From Cocleimonas sp. (GTDB taxonomy: Bacteria; Pseudomonadota; Gammaproteobacteria; Thiotrichales; Thiotrichaceae): DNA of 11,126 bases. Numbering within the stretch: the first letter of the stretch is position 1; each line of letters starts with the position of its first letter. The notes under the pieces were generated by a model that worked only from the letters and a program-made list of their open reading frames with translations, had not been told where the DNA came from and did no database searches. Of the stretch, positions 1 through 5,249 are shown in pieces. The stretch is from assembly GCA_023145535.1 (NCBI GenBank), contig JAGLDQ010000165.1:1-11126 (forward strand). The letters are read 5' to 3'. A program made the translations under genes and the position numbers.

Positions 1-111
1 CAGGGTTATCATTGTGGTAAACCATTCCCTATGAGCAATATTTATTCCCATAATACGATTGATAAAAATAAAAAAATGGCACTTGATGAAATGCAAGCCG
101 TTACACTTTAG
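1..111 (+). CDS. Possible 3' end of an unidentified gene (partial)
   Basis: Frame 1 is open from the window edge to a TAG at 109-111, giving 36 residues that end in MALDEMQAVTL. The stretch contains a GYHCGKPFP segment. I recognise no family. The opposite strand is also open over this short stretch in one frame, so openness alone proves little. In ysc-type loci a small chaperone gene (sctB) often precedes the secretin gene, but nothing here identifies one. If real, the gene ends just before the repeat element at 119-300. Low confidence. Confidence 0.3.
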   Translation, partial: QGYHCGKPFPMSNIYSHNTIDKNKKMALDEMQAVTL

Positions 112-118
112 TCAAAAT

Positions 119-300
119 CCTAGGTTAAGGAACGTGTATGAAACAACTTCTCGATTTCTAATTGGCCTTTTTGCTCTAGATAAAATGATCTTACTCATTA
201 CGTAGAATAACTCGATGCCTCATGAGATCCTCCCATTGAAAGAAAAAACACTGCGTTATAAAGTCGAGAAGTGATTCCGTACACGTTCCTAAGTTATAGG
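119..300. mobile_element. MITE-like element with long imperfect terminal inverted repeats
   Basis: The left arm (128-154, AGGAACGTGTATG to ACTTCTCGA) matches the reverse complement of the right arm (264-290) at 23 of 27 positions. Both outer ends carry a CCTA/TAGG tetranucleotide (119-122 and 297-300). The interior of about 109 bp has no gene-sized reading frame. On the minus strand a short frame of roughly 35-40 codons runs in from the right arm and stops near position 190; it could be a transposase remnant or mean nothing. The total size of about 180 bp fits a non-autonomous miniature transposable element. No clear target-site duplication is visible and I cannot assign an IS family. Confidence 0.6.
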
Positions 301-573
301 TATTGTTAAATTTTCAGTTGACAAAAAACTATCCTACAAAGGCATTTAAATAGGCAAAATTTTTACTTTTGTAAGATGACTTTCCCTCCCTTGAAAGTAA
401 AAGTAAAGGGTTTACTTAAATGACTAGTTGTCACTAAAGCTGCATTCTATCGTCATTTTCGCCCTATAAAGCCACCCATCATTATTATTAATTAACCTAT
501 CTAGCAAGTTTTTCCCCTTGCGTTATTTCTATGACATCTTGTTGTCATGGACATAACAAAAAGGAGAAATACA
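301..573 (+). promoter_or_regulatory. AT-rich leader upstream of the T3SS block
   Basis: This non-coding stretch should hold the promoter of the first T3SS gene, but I find no convincing sigma70 pair, sigma54 site or hrp box. It contains the bulged hairpin at 362-407, a small inverted repeat TAGT-TGTC-ACTA at 425-436, and a CCTTGCGTTA 10-mer at 516-525 that recurs upstream of sctF. A strong Shine-Dalgarno, AAGGAG at 561-566, lies 7 bases before the ATG at 574. It fixes that start over the in-frame ATG at 547, which has no such site. Confidence 0.5.
362..407 (+). other. Bulged hairpin in the T3SS leader
   Basis: TTTACTTTT (362-370) pairs with AAAAGTAAA (399-407) and ACTTTC (379-384) pairs with GAAAGT (393-398). 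An 8-base bulge lies on the left arm and the loop is CCTCCCTT. This makes 15 paired positions. The arm is not followed by a T-run, so it is not a standard intrinsic terminator. Its role is unknown; it could be a processed RNA structure or a degenerate repeat. Confidence 0.45.
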
Positions 574-1260
574 ATGAAGTCGCTAGCAAAAAACCTAAGT
601 AGCATTATTATCATTTCAATGTTGCTATCTACACATCTATCGGCAGCACAGTTACCTTGGAGTAATAAGGTTTATAGTCACTTCTCAGATCAAGAGCCGC
701 TCTCATCGTTGTTAGAAACACTAGCAGCAGCACAAAATACTCAAGTCACTATTAGCAAAAGAATAGATGATGTTGTTAGTGTCCACTTCAAAAAGAAAAC
801 GGCAAAAAAAATCTTTGAAGAATTGGTTAAAGCGCACGGTTTGATTTGGTATTACGATGGCGGAGTGCTTTATATTTCTAAAAAAGAGGAGACACAGACA
901 GGCTCTATCAATCTGAAATATCACACCACGAAAGAGTTTGCACAATCACTGCGTCAGTTAGGTATTTTGGATGATCATTTTTATTGGGTGGAGTCAGAGC
1001 ACGATAATACGGTTTACTTCAAAGGGCCCGAGCAATTTGTTAGTACCGTGCTAAAAATGTCAAAAGTATTAGAGAAGAAACCCGTAAAGCCACGTATCTA
1101 TAAATGGGTCGATAAAAATGGTGTACCAAACTTTAGTTCTAAGATGCCAGGTCATTTTAATAGAAGCAAAAATTTGAATGTGATCGATGTCGACAAAGGC
1201 GTATCGGTGGTTGGAAACTCTAATTTTAAGCAACGTTGGAAAGGTAATAAATTAGAGTAA
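574..1260 (+). CDS. sctC1: Truncated/split T3SS secretin N-terminal subunit (SctC N0-N1, RhcC1-like) with DUF4124-like tail
   Basis: This 228-residue exported protein matches only the periplasmic N-terminal part of T3SS secretins. Residues 1-24 are a signal peptide (basic start, IIIISMLL core, likely cleavage near LSA-AQ). Residues about 35-102 form the N0 domain with the hallmark GLIWYYDGGVLYI. Residues about 112-170 form N1, with an LKYHTT...LRQLGI stretch and FKGPEQFV, like YscC. The secretin core and barrel (another 300 or more residues in YscC) are absent. The frame stops cleanly at 1258-1260 and sctD follows 112 bases later, so no frameshifted remainder is present. The C-terminus instead holds IYKWVDKNGVPNFSS, which resembles DUF4124. 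Rhizobial T3SS split the secretin into RhcC1 (N domains) and RhcC2 (barrel), and this gene could be the C1 half. The start at 574 is set by AAGGAG and the signal peptide. Domain reading is firm; the split-secretin role is inferred. Confidence 0.75.
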   Translation: MKSLAKNLSSIIIISMLLSTHLSAAQLPWSNKVYSHFSDQEPLSSLLETLAAAQNTQVTISKRIDDVVSVHFKKKTAKKIFEELVKAHGLIWYYDGGVLYISKKEETQTGSINLKYHTTKEFAQSLRQLGILDDHFYWVESEHDNTVYFKGPEQFVSTVLKMSKVLEKKPVKPRIYKWVDKNGVPNFSSKMPGHFNRSKNLNVIDVDKGVSVVGNSNFKQRWKGNKLE

Positions 1261-1372
1261 TATTAATTATTTATATGCTTATTACTCGGCGTTTATAGAT
1301 GCCTTCCGTCTGGAAATATCATCCATCAATTAACATGCCCTTATAATAAAATTTCAAAAGGATATATAAAAG

Positions 1373-2662
1373 ATGGCAACTAAAAACAGACGCTACTCTC
1401 TACGTGTTTTATCAGGAGAAAATGTAGGAGCGCAAATAACACTTGAGCCGCGAGCTCCTATTGTCGTTGGAAAATCGGCCGCTTGTAATGTCATTTTCAA
1501 TAATGAAGATGTTGCGGATAGACATGTTAAGTTAGTGCTGTCAGAAGGTAAAGTTCGTTTGCGTCCTTTGGCTCAACCTGTGTATGTGGAAGGCAAAGAC
1601 ATAGGTTTACATGATGCAACTTTGTTGCCATACCAGTTAGTTACTATTGGAAAAGTTGGTTTTGCTATTGGTGATGGCACCGGAAAATGGCCTAGAGTAG
1701 ATTCTCAAGGCAAGAAACAATACCTTGGCCTAGAAAATGCTTCTAGTAAAAATCCAGAAGCATCAGGTGCTTGGAAAAAATGGCTTTTTTGGCTTGGTCT
1801 TGTCATTTTAATATTGGCAAACCTACATTATTTTAGTCGTGATGAAGGAGGTATTTTTAGTGTGTTTGGCTTAAAAGATACGGTCGAACAACAAGTTTAC
1901 AGTGCAATAGGTGATGTTGATTTGTCAGGTATTACTGTCTCTAAAACACCCTCAGGACGTATAAAGGTCGTGGGTTACGTGGCGACAAATGAGGAGAAAC
2001 AACGTCTGATTCGTCGTATTTTAAAAGTTGAAGGCGATGTGTCTCATCATATTTTGGTTAATTCCAATATTGAGAATAATGCGTTACTGATCGCTCAAAC
2101 ATTAGGTGAGGAGCAACTGCATTTTTCTTCTAAAGGTGATGGTATTTTGATTGCGGCTGGTTATACGCAGAGTCAAGCTAACTGGAGAAGGTTAAAAAGC
2201 AATATTCTTGAGGATGTTGAAGGTATAGAGTCAATAAACAATGTGGAAATTAAGCCTATTTTGGAGCTGTTAAAAGAAGAAACGCAAGCGCAAGGCTTAG
2301 CAGAAAAGATAAGTATCCATCAGGAAGGTAAGAAATTTATGGTTTCTGGTGACCCTACTCAAGATCAAGTGAGGCAGTGGCATAAATCGCTTAATAGAAT
2401 AATAAAACCAGTTGATGGTTATTGGCAGGTCGTGGAAAATTTTAGTCCATCCAGTAATGCAAAAGAGTACAAGCTTTCGCTAAGAAGTGTCAGCATTGGA
2501 GATGTACCGTTTATCGTATCAAAAGATGGTAAAAAGTACTTAGAAGGCGCACATTTAGGTGAAGGCTATTATATTAAGAAGATCATGGCAGACCAGGTTC
2601 TGCTTAAACACGATGGTACAGAGATACCAGTCTATTTTGGAAAAAAAGGTGATTCAAAGTGA
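1373..2662 (+). CDS. sctD: T3SS inner-membrane ring protein SctD (YscD family)
   Basis: SctD (429 aa) forms the outer of the two inner-membrane rings of the injectisome basal body and joins the cytosolic sorting platform to the periplasmic ring. Residues about 8-100 are an FHA-like cytoplasmic domain (IVVGKSAACNVIF, then DRHVKL around 49-54). A linker and one transmembrane helix follow at about 137-153 (WLFWLGLVILILANLHYF). The rest is periplasmic with ring-building/BON-like modules, for example DLSGITVSKTPSGRIKVVGY and an IESINNVEI stretch. The length is close to YscD/PscD. A weak AAAGGA lies about 10 bases before the ATG. The stop codon overlaps the next start (TGATG), indicating translational coupling to sctE. 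The order C-D-E-F-G-I-J-K-L matches ysc/psc operons. Confidence 0.93.
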   Translation: MATKNRRYSLRVLSGENVGAQITLEPRAPIVVGKSAACNVIFNNEDVADRHVKLVLSEGKVRLRPLAQPVYVEGKDIGLHDATLLPYQLVTIGKVGFAIGDGTGKWPRVDSQGKKQYLGLENASSKNPEASGAWKKWLFWLGLVILILANLHYFSRDEGGIFSVFGLKDTVEQQVYSAIGDVDLSGITVSKTPSGRIKVVGYVATNEEKQRLIRRILKVEGDVSHHILVNSNIENNALLIAQTLGEEQLHFSSKGDGILIAAGYTQSQANWRRLKSNILEDVEGIESINNVEIKPILELLKEETQAQGLAEKISIHQEGKKFMVSGDPTQDQVRQWHKSLNRIIKPVDGYWQVVENFSPSSNAKEYKLSLRSVSIGDVPFIVSKDGKKYLEGAHLGEGYYIKKIMADQVLLKHDGTEIPVYFGKKGDSK

Positions 2663-2856
2663 TGCTAGATATTGAGAGAGATCTAAAAAATGATACAACG
2701 GGCGAATATAAAAACGGTGTACTGGTTAAATTAAGAAGTACAAGTAGTGAGGTTCGAAACGAGCTAGGACAAGGTCTAGTACCTGATGAGTATGAAAAAC
2801 TAAGCAAGTTATTACAGGCTTTAGATGCCAGTATAAAGATTGTTGAACAGTATTAG
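2662..2856 (+). CDS. sctE: T3SS needle co-chaperone SctE (YscE/EscE/SsaE family)
   Basis: This small, charged, all-helical protein (64 aa from the ATG at 2662) sits exactly where yscE/pscE sit, between sctD and the needle gene. The pattern EYKNGVLVKLRS, then LGQGLVPDEYEKLSKLLQAL, is characteristic of the YscE/EscE family: two helices with an aliphatic face separated by a short P-containing turn. In Yersinia and Pseudomonas, YscE/PscE binds YscG/PscG, and the pair holds monomeric needle protein in the cytoplasm; a TPR SctG homologue two genes downstream fits. A GTG one codon earlier (2659) is possible, but the ATG overlaps the sctD stop as TGATG and is preferred. Assignment rests on pattern and position. 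Confidence 0.8.
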   Translation: MLDIERDLKNDTTGEYKNGVLVKLRSTSSEVRNELGQGLVPDEYEKLSKLLQALDASIKIVEQY

Positions 2857-2870
2857 TTAATAAAATTTTT

Positions 2871-2885
2871 ATAGTGACGCACTAT
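2871..2885. promoter_or_regulatory. Dyad ATAGT-N5-ACTAT upstream of sctF
   Basis: ATAGTGACGCACTAT is an inverted repeat of 6-bp arms around ACG, ending 99 bases before the sctF ATG. The same ATAGT-N5-ACTAT layout recurs at 5250-5264, 103 bases before sctK. It could be the operator of a T3SS regulator. It could also form a small RNA hairpin at the end of the sctD-sctE message. Function is inferred only from recurrence and position. Confidence 0.4.
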
Positions 2886-2916
2886 TATTTAACGAGCTGA
2901 AAGGCTTTCTTTTTTA

Positions 2917-2952
2917 AATTCCTTGCGTTAATACTTTTAAGTATTAGGAATT
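2917..2952 (+). other. Stem-loop in the 5' leader of sctF
   Basis: AATTCC (2917-2922) pairs with GGAATT (2947-2952) and TAATACTT (2929-2936) pairs with AAGTATTA (2939-2946). A 6-base bulge (TTGCGT) lies on the 5' arm. The structure ends 18 bases before the Shine-Dalgarno AAGGAG at 2971. Such a 5' hairpin could protect the needle mRNA or regulate it. The left arm includes the CCTTGCGTTA 10-mer (2921-2930) that also precedes sctC1. Confidence 0.5.
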
Positions 2953-2984
2953 ATTTATCATTGTAACTTTAAGGAGATCATACA

Positions 2985-3245
2985 ATGGCAGACGTAGGTG
3001 GAGTAGCAGCAGGCGGAGCAACAACAGGTGGAGCAACAGCAGGTGGAGGACTAGAGGCTCAAAGAGGAGTGTTGCTTGATGCTCAGAATAAAACTCAAGA
3101 TGGCTTTCTAGATTATCAGGGAGCTCAAGTAGACTCTCAGGCTAAGTTTTTAATGGCGTCCTCTGCTAATAAGATGCAAGCATCTATTGCTCAAGCAATG
3201 GCTACCTTTGCTAATCAGCAGGCTCAAGCCGCAGCTAGAGCTTAG
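2985..3245 (+). CDS. sctF: Probable T3SS needle protein SctF (divergent, Gly/Ala-rich)
   Basis: This 86-residue protein lies at the needle-gene position of ysc-type operons (after sctE, before sctG). Needle subunits polymerise into the extracellular conduit and are typically 70-90 aa, so the size fits. It has no signal peptide, as expected for a T3SS substrate. Residues 4-23 are a Gly-Gly pentapeptide repeat. Residues about 25-48 (EAQRGVLLDAQNKTQDGFLDYQGAQ) and 50-86 (AKFLMASSANKMQASIAQAM onward, Q/A-rich) look like two amphipathic helices. The Pro-containing turn motif of PrgI/YscF-type needles is absent and there is no proline at all. Composition recalls the variable Hrp-pilus subunits. The very good AAGGAG (2971-2976, 8 bases before the ATG) and flanking hairpins suit an abundant product. 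Identity rests on context, size and composition. Confidence 0.65.
   Translation: MADVGGVAAGGATTGGATAGGGLEAQRGVLLDAQNKTQDGFLDYQGAQVDSQAKFLMASSANKMQASIAQAMATFANQQAQAAARA
2994..3053 (+). repeat. Four-copy 15-bp in-frame tandem repeat at the 5' end of sctF
   Basis: The units are GTAGGTGGAGTAGCA, GCAGGCGGAGCAACA, ACAGGTGGAGCAACA and GCAGGTGGAGGACTA, back to back. They encode VGGVA-AGGAT-TGGAT-AGGGL (residues 4-23). Because the unit is a multiple of three, gain or loss of copies would change the length of the flexible N-terminus without breaking the frame. Confidence 0.85.
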
Positions 3246-3255
3246 TAGCTAGTTT

Positions 3256-3281
3256 AGAAGGGCGTTATTTTTAGCCCTTCT
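3256..3281 (+). terminator. Hairpin just after sctF, terminator-like but without a downstream T-run
   Basis: AGAAGGGC (3256-3263) pairs perfectly with GCCCTTCT (3274-3281) around a 10-base T-rich loop, starting 11 bases after the sctF stop. Only short T stretches follow. It is more likely a partial terminator or a 3' mRNA-stabilising structure than a full stop, because the T3SS genes continue on the same strand. It would let the needle transcript outnumber the distal genes. Confidence 0.55.
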
Positions 3282-3295
3282 TCAAGGCGTATTTC

Positions 3296-3364
3296 ATGGA
3301 TTTGTATTTTAATAATCAATTATTCGATTTTTTAATGCAATATTCATGGGGTGCGTCATTGTAA
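3296..3364 (+). CDS. Possible 22-residue small ORF upstream of sctG
   Basis: ATG at 3296 opens 22 codons (MDLYFNNQLFDFLMQYSWGASL) ending in TAA at 3362-3364, with AAGGCG six bases upstream as a weak ribosome site. It lies in the 159-base gap between sctF and sctG, whose start is at 3405. It matches no family I know. It could be a leader peptide or a chance frame in AT-rich DNA. The rest of the gap has no other visible gene. Confidence 0.2.
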   Translation: MDLYFNNQLFDFLMQYSWGASL

Positions 3365-3404
3365 ATGAGATTACCAGTTAAATTAAAATAAAGAGAATTG
3401 AAAT

Positions 3405-3788
3405 ATGAAGATTGATAGTGATGTAATCCAGTTATTGTCTCAAATTGGCTATCTTTCCTGCTTAAAAGGGAATGTAACAGATGGGCAAATGATTATGGAT
3501 AGCGTAGAAATAAATAGTGATAGTAATCCTGCGGCAATGATCGGTGTTGCTATATCGCGAATATATGCAGGTCAATATCCTGAAGCAGCGAGTGCATTAA
3601 AAAAAGTACTCAAGACTGAGCCTGATAACATGACCGCAAAGACCTTTTTAGGGATTGCACTTAGTGAATCAGGTGACTCAGAGGAAGCTTTTTCTTTATT
3701 TAAAGAGGTTGTTTCTAGTGGGAATTCAGATAATAGGGCAGTTGCCAGTTTCTACTTAGCTGAAATGGATGTGGCTGAAATAAAATAA
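3405..3788 (+). CDS. sctG: T3SS TPR-type needle chaperone SctG (YscG/PscG-like)
   Basis: This 127-residue soluble protein consists of about three tetratricopeptide-like helical hairpins. Typical TPR signatures are AVAISRIYAGQYPEAASALKK-type residues around 48-67, then LKTEPDNMTAKTFLGIALSESGDSEEAFSLFKEVV around 69-103. YscG and PscG are TPR proteins of about 115 aa that bind the C-terminal helix of the needle subunit together with YscE/PscE. Length, fold and position after the needle gene agree. An HrpB1/HrpK-type TPR protein is the main alternative, but the presence of sctE favours SctG. AAAGAG precedes the ATG by about 8 bases. Confidence 0.75.
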   Translation: MKIDSDVIQLLSQIGYLSCLKGNVTDGQMIMDSVEINSDSNPAAMIGVAISRIYAGQYPEAASALKKVLKTEPDNMTAKTFLGIALSESGDSEEAFSLFKEVVSSGNSDNRAVASFYLAEMDVAEIK

Positions 3789-3809
3789 ATGATTTTCTAC
3801 AGGTATTGA

Positions 3810-3827
3810 TTATTTATTGATAAATAA
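3810..3827 (+). other. AT-only hairpin upstream of sctI
   Basis: TTATTTAT (3810-3817) and ATAAATAA (3820-3827) form a perfect 8-bp inverted repeat around TG in the 64-base gap between sctG and sctI, 12 bases before the GGAG at 3840-3843. It is weak because it contains no G-C pairs in the stem. It is listed because most gaps in this operon hold a dyad. Confidence 0.3.
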
Positions 3828-3852
3828 AATTTTAATATTGGAGTAATAAAAA

Positions 3853-4437
3853 ATGATGGAAAACATGGTACCAGTAAATCTTGTACATGGAAGTACTCCA
3901 CAAACAAATCAACCACAATACCCAGTACAAAAGCCTGAAGAACAAGATATATTAAAATTTAAATTAGAATTGGAAGCAGGAGGAAAAACGCCTCCTATCT
4001 TTGAAGTAACGAATAAGGCCGCTAATATAAAAGAGGCAGATAACACCGTTTTTGGGCTTATTAAAAATGTAGATGGTAATTATCATCATATTTTGACCAG
4101 TATGAGCGATTTAGCGAGAGAAGAAAAAAACCTAAAGCTTAAAAGTCTATCCGTATCGCGTGCTGAATCTGAAGCAGTAAGAACACAGTCTGCAGGTGAT
4201 ATTAAAGGGAATGAGTTTGTGCGTACACCTGGGGATGAGCAAAGTGAGCATAGAGCGTTATACAAAGAGTTACTTGCTAATCAAGAAGCAAATCAATCAA
4301 CAGCACTTCAGATGATGAGACGCATTACCAATAGAACGATTGGTATGCAAATGTTTATGACTAATCTAAAAATTATAGGCGCGGGTGTTACTCAGGTGAG
4401 TCAAGGGTTTAAAACATTATTCCGCTCCTCTGGATAA
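3853..4437 (+). CDS. sctI: T3SS inner rod protein SctI (YscI/HrpB family), unusually long
   Basis: SctI forms the inner rod/adaptor between the export gate and the needle. The conserved C-terminal helix is clear: QSTALQMMRRITNRTIGMQM, then FMTNLKIIGAGVTQVSQGFK and TLFRSSG at the end, like the YscI C-terminus. The N-terminal part also has the family's EEQDILKFKLELE (about 28-40) and a middle helix VFGLIKNVDGNYHHILTSMS (about 66-85). At 194 residues it is longer than most family members (about 80-140). The extra length lies mainly in residues about 86-150, a polar, charged stretch. No signal peptide is present, as expected. GGAG at 3840-3843 serves the ATG at 3853; a second ATG follows immediately. 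No sctH homologue separates it from sctG. Confidence 0.85.
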   Translation: MMENMVPVNLVHGSTPQTNQPQYPVQKPEEQDILKFKLELEAGGKTPPIFEVTNKAANIKEADNTVFGLIKNVDGNYHHILTSMSDLAREEKNLKLKSLSVSRAESEAVRTQSAGDIKGNEFVRTPGDEQSEHRALYKELLANQEANQSTALQMMRRITNRTIGMQMFMTNLKIIGAGVTQVSQGFKTLFRSSG

Positions 4438-4461
4438 TAAGTGAAGATAAGAGCATTTTAT

Positions 4462-4490
4462 CCCTAATGGCACAGTATGCCGTTTAAGGG
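4462..4490 (+). other. Imperfect hairpin between sctI and sctJ
   Basis: CCCTAATGGCA (4462-4472) can pair with TGCCGTTTAAGGG (4478-4490), with a loop of about 5 bases (CAGTA), one G-U pair and two single-base bulges. No T-run follows. Its 3' arm includes the AAGGG that would act as ribosome site for the small frame at 4498. It could be a 3' stabiliser of the sctI message. Confidence 0.4.
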
Positions 4491-4497
4491 GTCATCT

Positions 4498-4563
4498 ATG
4501 GCAGTGGTCGGGAAAAATAACGCTTTGTGTTTAAATTATGTATTAATACCCACTAATAATTAG
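4498..4563 (+). CDS. Possible 21-residue small ORF upstream of sctJ
   Basis: ATG at 4498, six bases after AAGGGG (4486-4491), opens 21 codons (MAVVGKNNALCLNYVLIPTN plus N) to a TAG at 4561-4563, 18 bases before the sctJ start. Placement and ribosome site would suit an upstream coupling ORF, because sctJ has no good Shine-Dalgarno of its own. The peptide is not recognisable and the frame could be chance. Confidence 0.22.
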   Translation: MAVVGKNNALCLNYVLIPTNN

Positions 4564-4564
4564 T
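4552..4564. promoter_or_regulatory. Perfect dyad ACTAAT-A-ATTAGT before sctJ
   Basis: A 13-base perfect inverted repeat ends 17 bases before the sctJ ATG. Its ACTA/TAGT arms resemble in inverse order the ATAGT-N5-ACTAT dyads upstream of sctF and sctK. It may be an operator or a short hairpin near the start site. Short AT-rich palindromes also arise by chance. Confidence 0.3.
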
Positions 4565-4581
4565 CAAAACGGGTTGAAAAA

Positions 4582-5196
4582 ATGAAAAACTATAAATTTA
4601 GTATTAGGCGCTTAAGATTAATTTCAGTACTGGTCTTAGGGCTTGTTTTATCAGGCTGTCAAATGGAGTTGTACAGCAGTTTATCTGAAGATGATGTTAA
4701 TAATATGCTATCCATTATGCTGAGTAATGGGATATCTTCAGAGAAAATAAAAGATAAAAAAAGTAAGGCATATGCCTTAATGATTGATGAAAATAAAATA
4801 CCCAAAGCGATAGAGCTATTAAAAGAGCATGGCTACCCTAGAGAGAAAGTAACGGGTGTAGAGGAGCTCTTTAAGAAAGAAGGGCTTGTTTCCTCCCCAA
4901 TGGAAGAACGTGTTCGCTATATTTATGCCCTTTCACAGAGTGTGCAAGAAACGTTATCGCAAATAGATGGCGTATTGACCGCAAGGGTTCATATCGTTAT
5001 GCCAGAAAACAATCCTTTCATTGATACTATTAAGCCTTCGTCAGCCTCTGTTTTTATTAAATATCATCCGTCATCGGATATTAAAAATATTAAATCAAAA
5101 ATAAAACTAATCGTTGAAAAGAGTATTGAAGGGCTCAGTTATGAAAAAGTGTCGGTTGTAATGCTGCCAGCACAGCTTTCCTATACACGTCGGTAA
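4582..5196 (+). CDS. sctJ: T3SS inner-membrane ring lipoprotein SctJ (YscJ/EscJ family)
   Basis: SctJ (204 aa) forms the inner ring of the injectisome base in the periplasmic leaflet. Residues 1-25 are a lipoprotein signal with lipobox LSGC, and Cys26 is the expected acylated residue. The YscJ/FliF domains follow: D1 (about 27-100: LYSSLSEDDVNNMLSIMLSN, then AIELLKEHGYPREKV) and D2 (about 112-196: SPMEERVRYIYALSQSVQET, IDGVLTARVHIVMPE, SASVFIKYHPSSDI, YEKVSVVMLPA). YscJ and PrgK (about 245-250 aa) end in a transmembrane helix. This protein stops right after D2 with LSYTRR and so has none, like enteropathogenic E. coli EscJ. No membrane-like frame follows the stop. No clear Shine-Dalgarno is seen. 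Confidence 0.93.
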   Translation: MKNYKFSIRRLRLISVLVLGLVLSGCQMELYSSLSEDDVNNMLSIMLSNGISSEKIKDKKSKAYALMIDENKIPKAIELLKEHGYPREKVTGVEELFKKEGLVSSPMEERVRYIYALSQSVQETLSQIDGVLTARVHIVMPENNPFIDTIKPSSASVFIKYHPSSDIKNIKSKIKLIVEKSIEGLSYEKVSVVMLPAQLSYTRR

Positions 5197-5249
5197 AAGA
5201 GCATCTAGTGCTATATCCTTTAAGTTCATTTCTTTAAAGAAGGTTGACC

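Noticed and set aside
318..352. TTGACA at 318-323 as the -35 of a sigma70 promoter for the T3SS block
   Set aside because: At spacers of 16-19 bases the sequence reads AGGCAT, GGCATT, GCATTT or CATTTA. None is a good -10, so the match is probably chance in AT-rich DNA.
301..573. HrpL-type hrp box or sigma54 promoter ahead of sctC1
   Set aside because: A CCACCCA occurs near 472 but no GGAAC lies 15-17 bases upstream. No GG-N10-GC pair fits around the TTGC at 518.
547..573. Upstream ATG at 547 as the sctC1 start
   Set aside because: It has no ribosome site and would place charged residues before the signal peptide. AAGGAG at 561-566 clearly serves the ATG at 574.
1258..1372. Frameshifted remainder of a secretin after sctC1
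   Set aside because: Only 112 bases separate the stop from sctD, and no frame there shows secretin-like sequence.
4466..4482. TGGCAC...TGC between sctI and sctJ as a sigma54 -24/-12 site
   Set aside because: GG and GC are 8 bases apart rather than 10, and the sequence is better explained as part of the hairpin at 4462-4490.
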